A stretch of 64,000 bases of DNA from Adineta vaga. Lineage: Eukaryota; Rotifera. The first letter of the stretch is position 1. Each line of letters opens with the position of its first letter. The translations under genes were made by a program, and so were the position numbers. Where the stretch lies: contig CP075493.1 in the NCBI GenBank assembly GCA_021613535.1, positions 3,038,001-3,102,000 on the forward strand, read 5' to 3'. Below the pieces are notes generated by a model that was not told the origin of the DNA, searched no databases, and worked only from the letters and a program-made list of their open reading frames with translations. Positions 37,237 to 52,424 of this stretch are shown here, piece after piece.

Positions 37237-38905
37237 ATGGAAAAACTTACAATAAATGGAATTAAAGACGCTTGGTTACCAATTCAAGCATCACGTAGTG
37301 CAAGAAATACAATTAATCCTATCCGACGTATTGTCGATCGAATGAAAATAAGTCCAAATCCAGTAAAAGAAATGATATCATTATCGATTGGCGATCCAAC
37401 ACATTATGGAAATATGCTACCACCAGTAGAAGCTCTTGAAGCAATTGTTGAAGCTGTACAATTACCTACATGTCATGGTTATGCACCATCATTCGGTACA
37501 TTAGATGCACGTAGAGCAGTTGCTCAATTTTGGTCTCGATCTAATAACATATTAAAACCTGAAGTAGATTGAAGACAATTGAAAATTTGTTAGAAACATT
37601 TTTGGTTTTGTTTTCTAAATAGGATATTATTTTAACTAGTGGCTGTTCTCATGCTTTAGAAATGTGTATAGATGGTATAGCTGATCCAGGTGATAATATT
37701 CTACTTCCACGACCTGGTTTTTCACTCTATGTAACACTATGTCAATCACTTGGTATCGAACCTCGTTTCTATGATTTATTAGTAAATTTCGATCGAATTA
37801 TTTTCCTTGAATTATTTTCAATTCATTTGATTTTAGCCGGATGAAAATTGGCAAGTCAATTTAACCCATTTAGAATCATTAGTTGATGATCGAACACGAG
37901 CTGTTCTTATAAATAATCCGAGTAATCCATGTGGAGCTGTTTATCCTGAAGAACATCTTCGACAACTTATATATATTTGTGAAAGAAATCATTTACCAAT
38001 TATTGCCGATGAAATTTATGCAGATATGGTAAACGATTCGAAATCATATCGAAAAAACTTAACTTTCTTGTTTCTATTCAAGATCTTTAGTGATAATCAA
38101 TTTCATTTTCTTGGAGCACTTTCAAAAAATGTTCCAGTACTTTCATGTGGTGGTATTTCAAAACGACTTATATGTCCAGGTTGGCGTTTTGGTTGGATTG
38201 CTATTCATGATAGACATAATCTTTTTAAAGGTATATATATTTTTTTCTTTCCGCAAAGATTGATATCGTTTGCATGATGTGAGTGTTTTCTTTCATTTAG
38301 ATACAATTAAACCAGGTCTAATCGATTTATCCAGTCGTATTCTTGGCCCAAATTCTGTAACACAGGCAGCTATGTCTCATATTCTTTCTGAAACACCTGA
38401 TTCATATTATGAGGATATTCTTCATCAACTTCAAGTGCGTTTTCTTCTCTTCATTAAATTGATTTTTTCAATTGATCGAACTTTTTTTCTAGAACAATGC
38501 AGAATATGTTTATAATTCGCTTTTAGAAGCACCAGGTCTCCAACCAACGATGCCACAAGGTAAAATTAATAGATTTTCATTTGGTATCGTAAATTTTTTC
38601 AATCATCTCATCTAGGTGCAATGTATATGTTGATTCGAATCGATCCATCCGTTTTTCATGATATTCAAGATGATAAAGATTTTTTCACGAAATTACTCTG
38701 TGAAGAATCTATTTCATGTCTTCCTGCATCTGTAAAACTTAAACTCTATTCGAGAAAATAATTCCTGCAATTTCTTTTTTTTTCATAGGTATTTGGTATT
38801 GATAATTTCATTCGTATTGTTCTTACAACACCAATGGAAAAAACCGAAGAAGCATGTCAACGTATACTTGAATTTTGTCGACGACATGCCAAAACTATTC
38901 CATGA
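37237..38905 (+). CDS. TAT: Tyrosine aminotransferase
   Basis: PLP enzyme for the first step of tyrosine breakdown (tyrosine plus 2-oxoglutarate to 4-hydroxyphenylpyruvate). Eight exons (37237-37563, 37623-37781, 37837-38028, 38083-38230, 38301-38434, 38493-38559, 38616-38731, 38789-38905) sum to 1260 nt, 419 residues. Motifs: [90 protein letters not shown], the PLP lysine in [19 protein letters not shown], and the substrate arginine in FIRIVLTTP. An AATAAA lies at 38945-38950. Introns are 50-70 nt. The start agrees with the family, with no mitochondrial signal seen. Confidence 0.95.
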
Positions 38906-39055
38906 TACATTTTTTTGTCATCTTATTTTGTTTCTTTTTTTACAAATAAAAAGATTAAAAAACAATTTACTAGGCGCGATTATTAACATGAATAAATAGT
39001 CAAGTAAAATATCTCCAATAGTTCAGTTTACCTCTCAATCATAGAGAAATTCCAA

Positions 39056-39600
39056 ATGAAACTTTTCATCTTTATCTTTCTTATCACTCGACCTCAACAA
39101 TATTTTTTTGAACAATTCATCCATAATGATACGCGTCTACAGCACATTCAACCATCGGAAGACAAAACTTCTCTAAAACCAATGATATCAAATAAAGTTT
39201 TTCTTATTATTATTGCTTGTTTGTTTCTAGTTGTAATAGCAACGTATGTGTGACTTGAATATTTTCATCGATAAACATTTTCTTTTCTTTCATTCACAGA
39301 TTATTAACTGTTTATTTTACCAAAGATCAAATGAAAGATTTTGTTATTCAAATACGTCGACGACATCGTGGTCCAGTTATTCATCAATTTAATCCTCAAG
39401 GTCTCGTTTCTGAACAATATAAACAACCATCAAATGATCAATTATCGATGAATAAAAAAGTTCAACCAGGCCATGGAAATTCCAAACGAGAACGAACATC
39501 TATGCATGCATTTATCAATCCATCGACAAAACATCAACATGAATCTATATCTGATTATCGACATTCTCAATCCGCTGCTGATCTCTTTCTATATCGATAA
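39056..39600 (+). CDS. Small single-pass membrane protein, unknown
   Basis: Two exons (39056-39243 and 39300-39600) joined in phase give 162 residues. An N-terminal hydrophobic start (MKLFIFIFLITRP) may be a signal peptide. A short polar segment follows, then one clear membrane helix (VFLIIIACLFLVVIATLLTVYF) and a basic tail with IRRRHRG and a His/Ser/Gln-rich end. I do not recognise a family. The short outer part and basic inner part suggest a type I membrane protein. It starts 151 bp after the aminotransferase and converges on Prickle. It could be lineage-specific; the intron with good GT and AG signals supports a real gene. Confidence 0.6.
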
Positions 39601-39834
39601 ATAAATCATTTCAGATAGAAACGTAGAGAATTCATTTGTAAATATTCTTTCAATATTAATCATTTAACAATTTGTCGTGTCGAAATACACACACAAATCA
39701 AAAGAAAAGAAGAAAAAAATAAGAACTTTCGCAAAAAAAAACAAGAGAGAAAAAAATTATTTCGTACACATGAACAATAGATTTTTTTAAATAAGGAGAG
39801 CATATATTTGATTTGAAAATTTATACAGAAAAAT

Positions 39835-42775
39835 TTAACTAATAATACAATCCTTTTTCCTTCGTCCTCCATTACTTTTCTTATCTTTTTTATTTAATGT
39901 CATCGATTTCTTTGTTAATGTTGGATTAATTGTATTGTATCCCAAACCACATTCATCAACGTAACTTATTTTTGTTCCATAATTGATTGGTTTTCGTAGA
40001 CGATTACCATGAATATCATATTGATAATAAATTGAATCGATATCATCTTGATCGTCATCATCATCATCGGATGATGAGGAAGATGAACGACGTATTGATG
40101 AGGTATTTTTCTTCGATCGATAACTCATTGTTGGTGAACGTTTGTAACTTTTTTCTTTATCATCATCGACAAATCGTACATGATGTTGTTTAGTAAAACG
40201 TGCTGAACCATTCAATGAACGTGAACGTGGAAATTGTGTGGTTGTAGTAGATTTCGGTCGCGAAATTGGATACATGATTTCATTTGAATCGAAATTTTTC
40301 ATTCGAGTTGGTTGATCAACTAATGTTTCTTGTGATATTGTTGGATAAGTTTTAACTTTTGGTTTTGATGGAGCTTTATGACTTAAATCAGGTAGAGATG
40401 CACGTGATGATTTCGATGTTGAACAACGGGCTATTTCTAACGTTGCACCATGACGATCGAGTTGTTCGAGATTTAAATCATTATAAAATTGAATAGGTTC
40501 ACGTGAACGACTACGTGTAATGTTAATTTGTTGTTGATGATAGGATGCGTTGGGAAGTGTTGTCTGATTTGGATGAAATACTTGTGCTTGTTGATGACGA
40601 TTATATCGACGACTACCAGTACCATCTGATAGATAACCGCTGTTATAATCACGTTTAGATTTTTGTACACCAGCACCATCAGAAACATAACCTGTTTGTT
40701 CTTTCGTTCGTCGAGTTGATTGTTGTGGATGAGATGGAAGATTTGGACGAGGTGGAAGAATTCTAACATGTTGATTTGTATGTGTATACGATGTGGGAAT
40801 AATATCAGGACCTTGTTGAAATTTATTTTGTTGAAATAATTTCGTGTTAATTAGACGATTATTTCGTTGCGATGCACAATCATTTGAACAAAACAATGCA
40901 CCATAGCGTGGAAAAAAACCACGATTGTTCAGTGGAATACGACATGTGTAACAATAAAAACATGCATCTGTTGCATGCCAATGTTGAGATTCATGTGCCA
41001 TTTGTGGTTGATCAGTTTCGATTCGTTCACCACATGTATCACAATATTCAGCATACATCGTTTCAAAACAATTTAAACAAAATGGTTGACTTTGACGCAT
41101 TACATAACGTTCTCCACCTAAACGTTTCTTACAATTTGAACAACAAAAATGATCCATATGCCAACTGTATCCTTCAGCTTCAGTGCACTCATCGCTGAAG
41201 ATAATCTAAATAGATAAATAATCATAAATAAGTTAGTTCTATCTTTCCTAATAAACAAAACATCTCCGTTTTTTTGACATGTATAAACACATGTAGTACA
41301 TAAGTATATCAATGAAGTATGAATTTGTCATCACTCAATACCTTGCGTCGAAGTGGTAATGGTCTTTTATCCATTTGTATAAACGTGTCTATTATCAAAT
41401 CAATAACCTAATAATTTGACATTGTTTTTATTCATACATGTATATATATTAGAATGTCTATCCGTTTTTCATTGTCATTCCTCTATGATTATTTTTTAAT
41501 GATTATACAATCAATTTATCGTTTCTTTTGAAGAACAATTGTTCGTTCGTCTTTTTTTCTTTTACAATGATTAATTATCGTTTTTTCTCCTCTGATATAT
41601 CATCAGACAGACTTACTTCATCACAGCCTGTACATCTGGGTTTGTAAAGTTCAGCATGATGTCGACCACAATAAAGTTGACCATCTTTATAGAAATAGAT
41701 CAAATTAACAAGAAATTCATTGCACTGTGTACAGCTAAAACATTGAGGATGCCAAAGACCAGTACGACCGGCTCGCTCGGCAAATACACATATCGAACCT
41801 GAATCAATCAATTTTTGACACTAAAAAAAAAGAGAAGAAAATCATAAGTTTAACATCGATCATTATTCATATCGTTATATCTGTTTTTGATTTCACACTC
41901 ACTGTGAATAGAAATGTCGAACTCACTTGTTGGTCAGTCTAATCAATGAACTTTTTACTCTGTCTGTACGTTAAACAACAATTAACTAGTCTATCGTTTG
42001 ATCATGAGTTTCTTTTATGATGCATATCTATTTGTTATACACATTGTTATCATTTCATCTGATTTTGTTTGAGAAAAAGATTGATCGACATCAAAACAAA
42101 ATTAAAAAAGGTTGAATCTTTTCTATATTCAATGAAAACATCTCTTTCAACACTCTCGGACAATGTTGACAAATATTACCAATGGATATCAATATCTGTG
42201 TTCATTTAATATGACCTTAGATGTCAAACTTTGAAATCTGAGATAATATGTTGTAAGATATTGTGAATTTTATTCTTATGTCATCACTGATTTGAACGTG
42301 TTCAAAATATATATTTTGTAAGAAAAGAATGAAAGATTTAATTCTTGTACTTACTCCGCGACATGGCATAGGTGATTGTGTTAGAGGTAATTGTCTGGCT
42401 GAACCACGACCAAGTGCATTATGTCGTTGTTGTTCATTGAATATTCTTAATTCATTTTTTTCATCTTCAGTTAATACACGACAATATTTGGGATCTGAAT
42501 CATGAGGGGGTAATTGTTCTTCAAGCATTCTCTATTACATAAGAATGAACATAATTAAAAGATAAAAGCAAATCACTTGAAAAACAAAATTTAATTACCG
42601 TTCGATATTTTTCACCAATCGAATTAAGAAATGGAACTTTTTCTTCAGGAAAACATTTAAAAAATTGACGAACTTGTTCTGCTTTAAGACCTGGTGGACA
42701 CCAAGCATATTCTTCCAAGGCACAACCTGAATCATCATCACTATTCGATAAACGTGAATGTTGTTGATGTAGCAT
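39835..42775 (-). CDS. PRICKLE: Prickle (PET-LIM planar cell polarity protein)
   Basis: Core planar-polarity protein that acts with Van Gogh on one side of epithelial cells. Four exons (42599-42775, 42355-42531, 41617-41820, 39835-41205) sum to 1929 nt, 642 residues. PET domain: [40 protein letters not shown], and [20 protein letters not shown]. Three LIM domains follow ([60 protein letters not shown]), then a long polar tail. The C-terminus KKDCIIS is a CaaX prenylation motif, as in other Prickles. In the tail GYVSDGAG and GYLSDGTG repeat. The PET and LIM parts match Prickle rather than Testin, which lacks the long prenylated tail. Confidence 0.94.
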
Positions 42776-45447
42776 TGTTTTATTTGTTGAAATCAATTGA
42801 ATACCTATGCAAACTCTAGAAAAGAACAATAAATACAAAGTAATACATCATGTATGTATGTATGTATGTATGTGTGTCTCGTTCATGTATTCAAACGAAG
42901 AAAAGAAAAAGAATAGGAGAGATAAATCTTTGTCATCTTTCATAAGACATGAGAACAAAACGAACGATTATGTATGGACTAGTAAATCATCGAGATAAGA
43001 TGTTGAACCTTTTTTCAAATAATGTAATAACTGTTGTCATATTTAATACAGGTGTTTAACGAAGGTTAAAAAGGATAAAATGGAGAGCGAAAGCGAGAGA
43101 GAGAGAGAAGAAGAAGAAGAAAAAAATACGAATTCTTCTCACACATAAACGTCAATATTTAAGAATAACTTCTTGGTCCTGTTTGCTATATATCAAATTG
43201 ACATATGTTTGAGAAAAATTAGAATAATTGGATAATAGGTCTACGTTTACCTTAAATGCAATTAGATCGAAAAAGAAAAACTATTGATATAGGTTATCTT
43301 AAGTGCATATCTAAAAATGTCAAAAATGCTTCAACAGCTTTCTTTTTTCTTTCTTAAACATATATTTCTAATAAGTTGTTTAAAGTTATGATGCAATCAC
43401 ATGAGAAGATGAGCATATGTTTCTTTCCTCTCTCTCTCTCTCGTTTGGATACGTGCGAAAGAATCCATAGAAGTTGACAAGCTTCTGATGAGAAAAACAA
43501 ATATAGCGATGAGTAAGTTTCTTTTAACGATACTTAGTAAGAAATTATGTTAGTGACGATAGAAAGCTTTTTTTCAGTTAACGACAATAAATCATTGTTA
43601 TGTATGCTTATCGTAGGATGGAGCGAGCGAGCGAGAGAGAGAGAGAGAAAAATAAGGCACCTAATGAACGATAATCGTATAGCAAAAAGATTGCGTTTAT
43701 GAATAGTTAGAGAAAGAGAGAAAGAAAAACGAACCACGCATAAAATAAAGAAATCCCAATAATTCAATAACTACTAAGTGAGAGAAATTAAAATACAAAA
43801 AATAATTTGCAAAACTCTTTTGACACATCTTTGTCTTTTGTTTTCTTTACCTTTATGTATTATTGTCATGCCGTGAAGATATTGATTTTCAATTCTATAT
43901 ACGACGTCTTTTGTTTTAATAGAAGGGAAAAAAAGAAAGAGGTACACGTGTCTTTCTTTTCCCGTATTCGTTCGTATGAAACTGTGAATAAGATGGCTAG
44001 GAAACGAACTGGACGTAGATATGAACAAAGACACAATGCTGCGCGTTCAGTGACGATTGATTCGATCGTTAGAGAAAGAAAGAAATATATAAATATATAT
44101 GTACGTGATCGTTCGTTTCGCCTGCTATAGCTACTGTATAAACAAAACGATGCTGACTCGTTCGTTCGTTTCTTTTACATCGTCGTGTGTCGAATATTCA
44201 AAATTTGCGTTTTTGCTCATCAAACGAAGAAGAAGAAAAAGAAAAGAAAAGAAAAGAAAAGGAGAAACGAAAGAGAAAAAAGCTTGTTCAACGACTTGTT
44301 GCTTGTGCAAACAGCTGGCGATCGACGCAGCTCTAAGCTTTGATCTCTCTGTCTCGCATTATTTTCGAGCGTGAATACATTTTTTCATCTCCACCCCTTG
44401 TGGTTATCAGCCGTATTAAACGTAAAAGAAGTGTGACATCTAAACAAAAAACTAACGTAGACACTATGATCAACGACAAAAAAAGCACTTGACTCTCGGT
44501 TGTTTTTCTTTTCATATAAATATATAGTTTGTTAGTTGAAAAACAGAACGTATGACATGTCAACAAGAAGTCTATATGTATATATCCGTTTCGTAAGTAT
44601 GAATTAGCATATAGATTTGATTTTTTTTGTTCCCTTGAAGTTCTAAAGGAATTCTGATTGATTTGAAAAGTGTGACTAAATTTCAATGAATTCCATACTC
44701 GATATTTTAATGATGATCAAATGAACATTTACATGAAATATCGATCTTCGTTATTGTTTGTTCTTCTTCATTGCTAATCGTTCACATAAGTTTTCATGCA
44801 TTGAATTTGGCTTGAAGCAAGATGCTTATCGAGAGTATTCATTAGCTATATTTCTACCTTGATATTCACTTTGTATAAAAGGAAAAATATTCTCTTAGGG
44901 CATGTACAAACCATCATTATAAAGGGGAGTGAAGATGAAATACGAATGATCATCTTATTGAATCATATATTTTAATATGTAGACAGAAAATGAATGAAAT
45001 TGCATTTGATGCGAACAAATTTATTCATTTAGTTTTCAAGAACAGATGTCGTATGATATGATCATTATTTAACTACACATTTCTATTGGATTTTTCTGTA
45101 GTCGTATAGAATGTTGGTTAAAAAGATATGTCTATGCTTTTTTTTGGAGTAAATCCTTAGTTATATATTCATTAACAGTTTGAAAAGTTGAGATTGATTG
45201 AATTGAATTCTTTCCAATGTGCACGTCTAATTTTATTATGTCGTTCTTCTTTGTTTAAATGAAATGAAAAAGAAAACATAAACTTATGCAAAATCGACTA
45301 AAAGAAAAAAAAACGAAAGAAAGGATTTTAAGAAGAAAAATAGCACAAGAACAACTATAGGATAGTATGAAATAAAAAAGAAAAAGAAAGAATTCACAAA
45401 TATTTTCTTCTTGTTGTAGCTATATAATTTATATCGACAAGTAATTA
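42776..45447. other. Intergenic with GA/CT simple repeats
   Basis: About 2.7 kb between the Prickle start and the PFKFB stop. It contains TATG repeats (42852-42872), (GA)n/GAA (43083-43127), (CT)n (43429-43443), GAGC then (GA)n (43621-43650), and GAAAA repeats (44228-44262). All long ORFs here are made of these repeats or are random. Part of it presumably is the Prickle promoter and leader. Confidence 0.5.
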
Positions 45448-48003
<2,556 letters not shown>

Positions 48004-49800
48004 GTTCGAGGGTTTGGGTTTTTTTCTTATTCGAAGAAAAAGATAAATAGAAGAAGCAAATGTGCTATGTAACGTGTCTCCTACTCAATAATACTCGAAT
48101 AATAGTATTGACTAGAAAGAAAGAATGCAATCGTCGGATTTGTATTCTTTTTTTTTTCATTCCTTTCGAATTAAATACAACTTTGAAAAAAAAACAACAT
48201 TAGGATTTTGCACGAAATATGTCATGTACGCAACAAATATATTGACTAATCGAAGAAACTTCTTATTTGTAATAGATGAAGTGAGATATTAGTCATGAAA
48301 CTACAATCTTGGAATACAGTTATTTGTATGTATAGATAAAATCAAGGTATGTTGTGTTGTATTTACACAAGCAGAAGCTTTGACTCATATTCAAACAAAG
48401 GAAATAAATAATCATATCGTCGTATGTGTCATATGAATTCAAAAGTAAGAAGAAGGAAGTGATTGTTCAAATTAATAATTAGAGACATCCTAATAGCAAA
48501 ACTATGATGAGCAAGAAGATATTACCTAGGAATAGTTTTTATTCATTTACCTAGAATACGAAAATGTTTGAAGATTTGTTAATACGATATGAAGAAAAAT
48601 CACGAAAGATTGAATGATATTGAAGTTTTGAGAATGAAAAGAATTTAGATAATTACCTTTGGAAGGTATTGGTACATTTTCATATGATATTGGACGATCA
48701 ACAAGTACGGATGATGATGATATGAGATTGATAGGACTAAAATAATTAAGAAATATATTCGAAGTTTTCAAATGAATATGTTGTCTTCAAAAGCAATAAC
48801 ATACAATATAACTTTCGTTTCAAAATGTACATTATATGTAGAAATTCAAGGGTCAGTAAGTACGAATAGCGTTTAGTAAACGTTTTTCTTACTGATAGAG
48901 ATTAAATAGAAAGAAAAAAACATTTCTGATCTAAACGAATAGTTGTTGTTTTAAAAGATTCTTCTCAATGATGATAAGTACACACGCCTAACGTATTTCT
49001 TTCACCTTACTTTTTTACTTCAAGTACGATAGCTTTGTCTATTCGACTAGACATCCTTCAACGATGCTAATTCAATCAAAAAAAGGATATTTTCATGCTA
49101 TAGACTACATATTAAATAAATCACATTCAATCTATTGTTCTGTGTACATATTCGCAATGACATTCATCCAACAGGCACAAAACAAAAAAGAAACTAGCGA
49201 AATATTTCCAGATAAACTTCAAACAATAATCAATCGTATAGGGATTCTATAAACATATATAAATACACAATGCAAATGCAGTGAACGAAAAGCGTGATAT
49301 ACTTACTTCATTGTTTTCTTATCTTGTTGTTGTTTGTTCGTTTAGAAAAGGAAAATCGTAATCTGAATTGAAGACAACCATTCGTGTTTTTTTTCTATGA
49401 TATATCTTTCGATACATGTATATATATATTTTTTTTTTGATGAAAAAGAATGAAAAACAAAATGTATATTGTGAGAGTATTTATTTTTTTTTCTGCTCGT
49501 AATGATTGACATATATATATAGTTTATTTACATACGTTGGTGGTGTGAAAAGAAAACGACAAAAAATAGATTTCTATGTATGTGAATATATATATATGTA
49601 ACTACATATATATTAAGAAGACGTATTGAAAGAAAGAGAGAGAGAGAGAAAAGAAAATTTTAACGTACAATGAGAGAAGCAAAGATCGCACTAGTTAGGT
49701 TTTTCTGTTAAATAGTTTTCTCCATAACAATTCACGCTGGCACTGTTCTCGAATATGTGCATGTGAAGAAAAAGAAAAAGAAGAAGAAAAGAAAACATTC
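48004..49800. other. Intergenic upstream of PFKFB
   Basis: About 1.8 kb of AT-rich sequence apart from the candidate exon at 48657-48771. TA-rich runs occur at 49417-49427 and 49585-49596, and a (GA)n run at 49634-49648. No other coding signal was recognised. Confidence 0.45.
48657..48771 (-). other. Possible alternative 5' exon of PFKFB
   Basis: On the minus strand an open frame ends ...ISYENVPIPSK with a good donor (AAAG/GTAATT) at 48656 in the same phase (1) as the donor of PFKFB exon 1, so it could join ACRDRLVRTP directly. An acceptor-like TTATTTTAG near 48738 makes it look like an internal exon. There is no in-frame ATG at its left end, so its own start is not visible. Vertebrate PFKFB genes use alternative N-termini. 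Support here is only phase and splice sites. Confidence 0.3.
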
Positions 49801-51206
49801 TCAAAGTTTGACATGCATTAAATGGGATTCACTACTTGTTCCAGATGAATTCTTTTTATAGGATGTTGATTGTTGAATATCATCAGAATTGGATGTATTA
49901 TATTGCTCAGCAAGATCTTTTGCTAATGTTAGAATTGCTTCATCATTACGATGAAATTTTGTTTGGATTAATTCTTTTTGTTGTACAACATCATATGTTA
50001 CCAAATATACTAAATCGAGAATAGATATGATCTTTCTCTATTAAAATTAACATAAATCCAATTACTTCAAACAAAGGAAAGAGAATAGAGAGAGATTAAC
50101 TTTAGATTTTGAATATAGTTAAAATTAGGTCACATTTAGAATACATAAAGAAGGAATATTATTGAAGTCTTAAAAGTGAACTCGTTGTTTTTTTTTCACA
50201 TTATGTCACTGAATTTCATTTCTAATGCTTTAGTTTATTTTCACTTAACTCGATCTTTTTTTTCTGTTTCAGGTCAAAGCTTATATCTGAACAACTTACC
50301 AGGATCATAATGTAAATTATCATACAAAAGAAAAACTCGATATGGAAAATGTTGATCTTCTCCAAAATAATCGATTCGTCCTCCACATTCTGTATTAATA
50401 ACACATATTTCAATTTCATATTCTTGTGTTAATATTGCTAGTTCAATGCCACCACCCCATGAATCATCTAGAATAAATCTAATTATTGCAAAAGACGAAA
50501 TTGTGAATAAAATTTTTCTACCTCTTCGTATCCATTTTGAATATTCTGAATTCGTTCGACCTAACATTGCTTCTGAATAAGTGATATGATCCGATTCAAT
50601 TTTTGTTGCAACTAAATTTCGTAAATATTTATTAGATGCTAAATCTAATTTTCCTGAATGTAAAACGAAATAAATTGATGAAAATAAACAACTATTATCA
50701 GCTGGAACAGAAAATCGTATAAGTTGACCGATAAGAGATTTTTTTGTTGATAAATTATTGGTTGTTTTCGCTGGAATTGATGTTGATGTCGATGGATCCG
50801 ATGTATACAAAGATGATGCTGTAGGATGAAAAAAATCAGATTTATCAAATGAACTTGCCGTTGGATTATCATTAGTTGGAAGTTCATCATTGTCTTGTTG
50901 TTGACAAAGAATGAATTCAGTTAAATCAATATACAATTCTTCATCACTTGATAAACCATATTTTTCAAGTGTAATAGAAACATCATAATGTGTACTATTA
51001 AAATTATTATTCATTGGATAAAGTAATGAACAACCATTAGGACCATTTCGATAGATTGAAATATGTAATAATTGATCAACTGTTAAATGTAATTCATGCG
51101 CAATTTGTTTTAATAAATCAATAATACGATATCGAGCAGCTATTTGCATACGATGATATTTATTTGGTTTTAAACAGATAAGAATTCGTAAGAGAGGACC
51201 AGCCAT
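49801..51206 (-). CDS. YOD1: YOD1/OTU1-type deubiquitinase without C-terminal zinc finger
   Basis: OTU cysteine protease that works with p97/VCP in ER-associated degradation. Start ATG 51206. An N-terminal UBX-like domain (PLLRILICLKPNKYHRMQI ... TVDQLLHISIYRNGPNG), a Ser/Thr-rich linker, then the OTU domain: catalytic Asp/Cys in SVPADNSCLFSSIYFVLHSG, SEAMLGRTNSEYSKWIRRDD, WGGGIELAILTQEYEIEICV, FGEDQHFPYRVFLLYDNLHY and catalytic His in LHYDP. Three exons; the second begins at the RRDDSWGG split, and the last is 49801 to about 50005 after a 290-nt intron. Human YOD1 ends with a C2H2 finger; here the tail (LAKDLAEQYNTSNSDDIQQS then Ser/Lys-rich) has no cysteine. Either the finger is lost or a further exon is missed. 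Confidence 0.9.
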
Positions 51207-52424
51207 GATTAATTTTAATTAATAATTTATTACACAAATCTAAAATTAGATGACTGATTTCTATTTGTCTTGTTATTCACGTGCTTATTTGTACTGAAAC
51301 ACGACGTTTGTTGTTTATTATTTGATCGATCGTAGTATAGATTGTCATTAGTTATCATGAACCAGTCAAAATCGATTTATTAACCACTGGAAATTATTAT
51401 AGACAAGAAAAGAAAGTTTTGAATAAATAAATACTCAATTTTTAATCAAGACTTTTCCTTCTGAAGAAAATGTCATTGATTAAAATATTGTTTTTGAAGG
51501 ATTATCAAAATCGAACTAGAGATGTCGCTAGAATCCCTGTAATTTAGTATATATAGAAATATAGATAGCAATCACAGGTTGTTCAATAACAATTCAGATT
51601 TTTGATACAATTAAAGAAGTTTATATACGAAAGATTTCTCGTCTATCTAACTTATTTATGAAGAAGTTTTCAAGTCTTATGTTAATAAAATTCATGTAAG
51701 TTTGTTATACCATGTCGATCTATTGTAAAGTTTTCTCTTTATTTGAAGCAAATCATCGCTAAGAAATTGATTTCATAGTATATCTTTTATTATTCAATTA
51801 AACTCCTTTCGAAAAGGTACAACTTTTCTTTTTCTTGAACAAAGACTTTTGTCATTGATAAATACATACATATGTCATTTATTTTAATGTTCTATTCATA
51901 GATGATTAGTATTTCTCGAAGGATTTATATACATGCAAAAAGAAATTGACTTAACCTTGCTTTTACATGCATATATATATTTATGAAATCTATAAGTAAC
52001 ATCAATCACCTTTTGAAAGTACATTAGTTTGTATAGTTTATATCGAAAGAAAAGAATTAACAATTGACAAAACCTTGTAATCACTACTTTATCTAGTTGT
52101 TCAGTTTGATAAGAAATCGATTTGACTCGATTTAGTCAAACTATCCGATTCATTGAAATAAACAATCATCTAAGAAGATGTACTAATAATCAAAATCGAA
52201 AATGTTTAATTTTAATTATGAAATTCATTTCGAAAGAAAATCATCAAGATGAAAAACAATGACTACGTATTACGATCTGTTATATCTATACAATGTGTAT
52301 AATCAGCCAATACACATATGAAAGATTGAAAATAATACACATACACAAAGAAAAAGAAAAAAACTGATTTCGTAAAAAAAAATAGAAAATATTTTTACAT
52401 TGATTCTTTTGTTTTTACTGTCTA
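51207..52424. other. Intergenic, no gene recognised
   Basis: About 1.2 kb between YOD1 and the Pellino stop. It is AT-rich with only random short ORFs; the YOD1 promoter and the Pellino 3' UTR must lie here. Confidence 0.5.

Noticed and set aside
43774-44686. Cluster of ORFs up to 117 codons on both strands
   Set aside because: Rich in Lys/Arg or Phe/Ser from simple repeats, no splice context, no recognisable domain.
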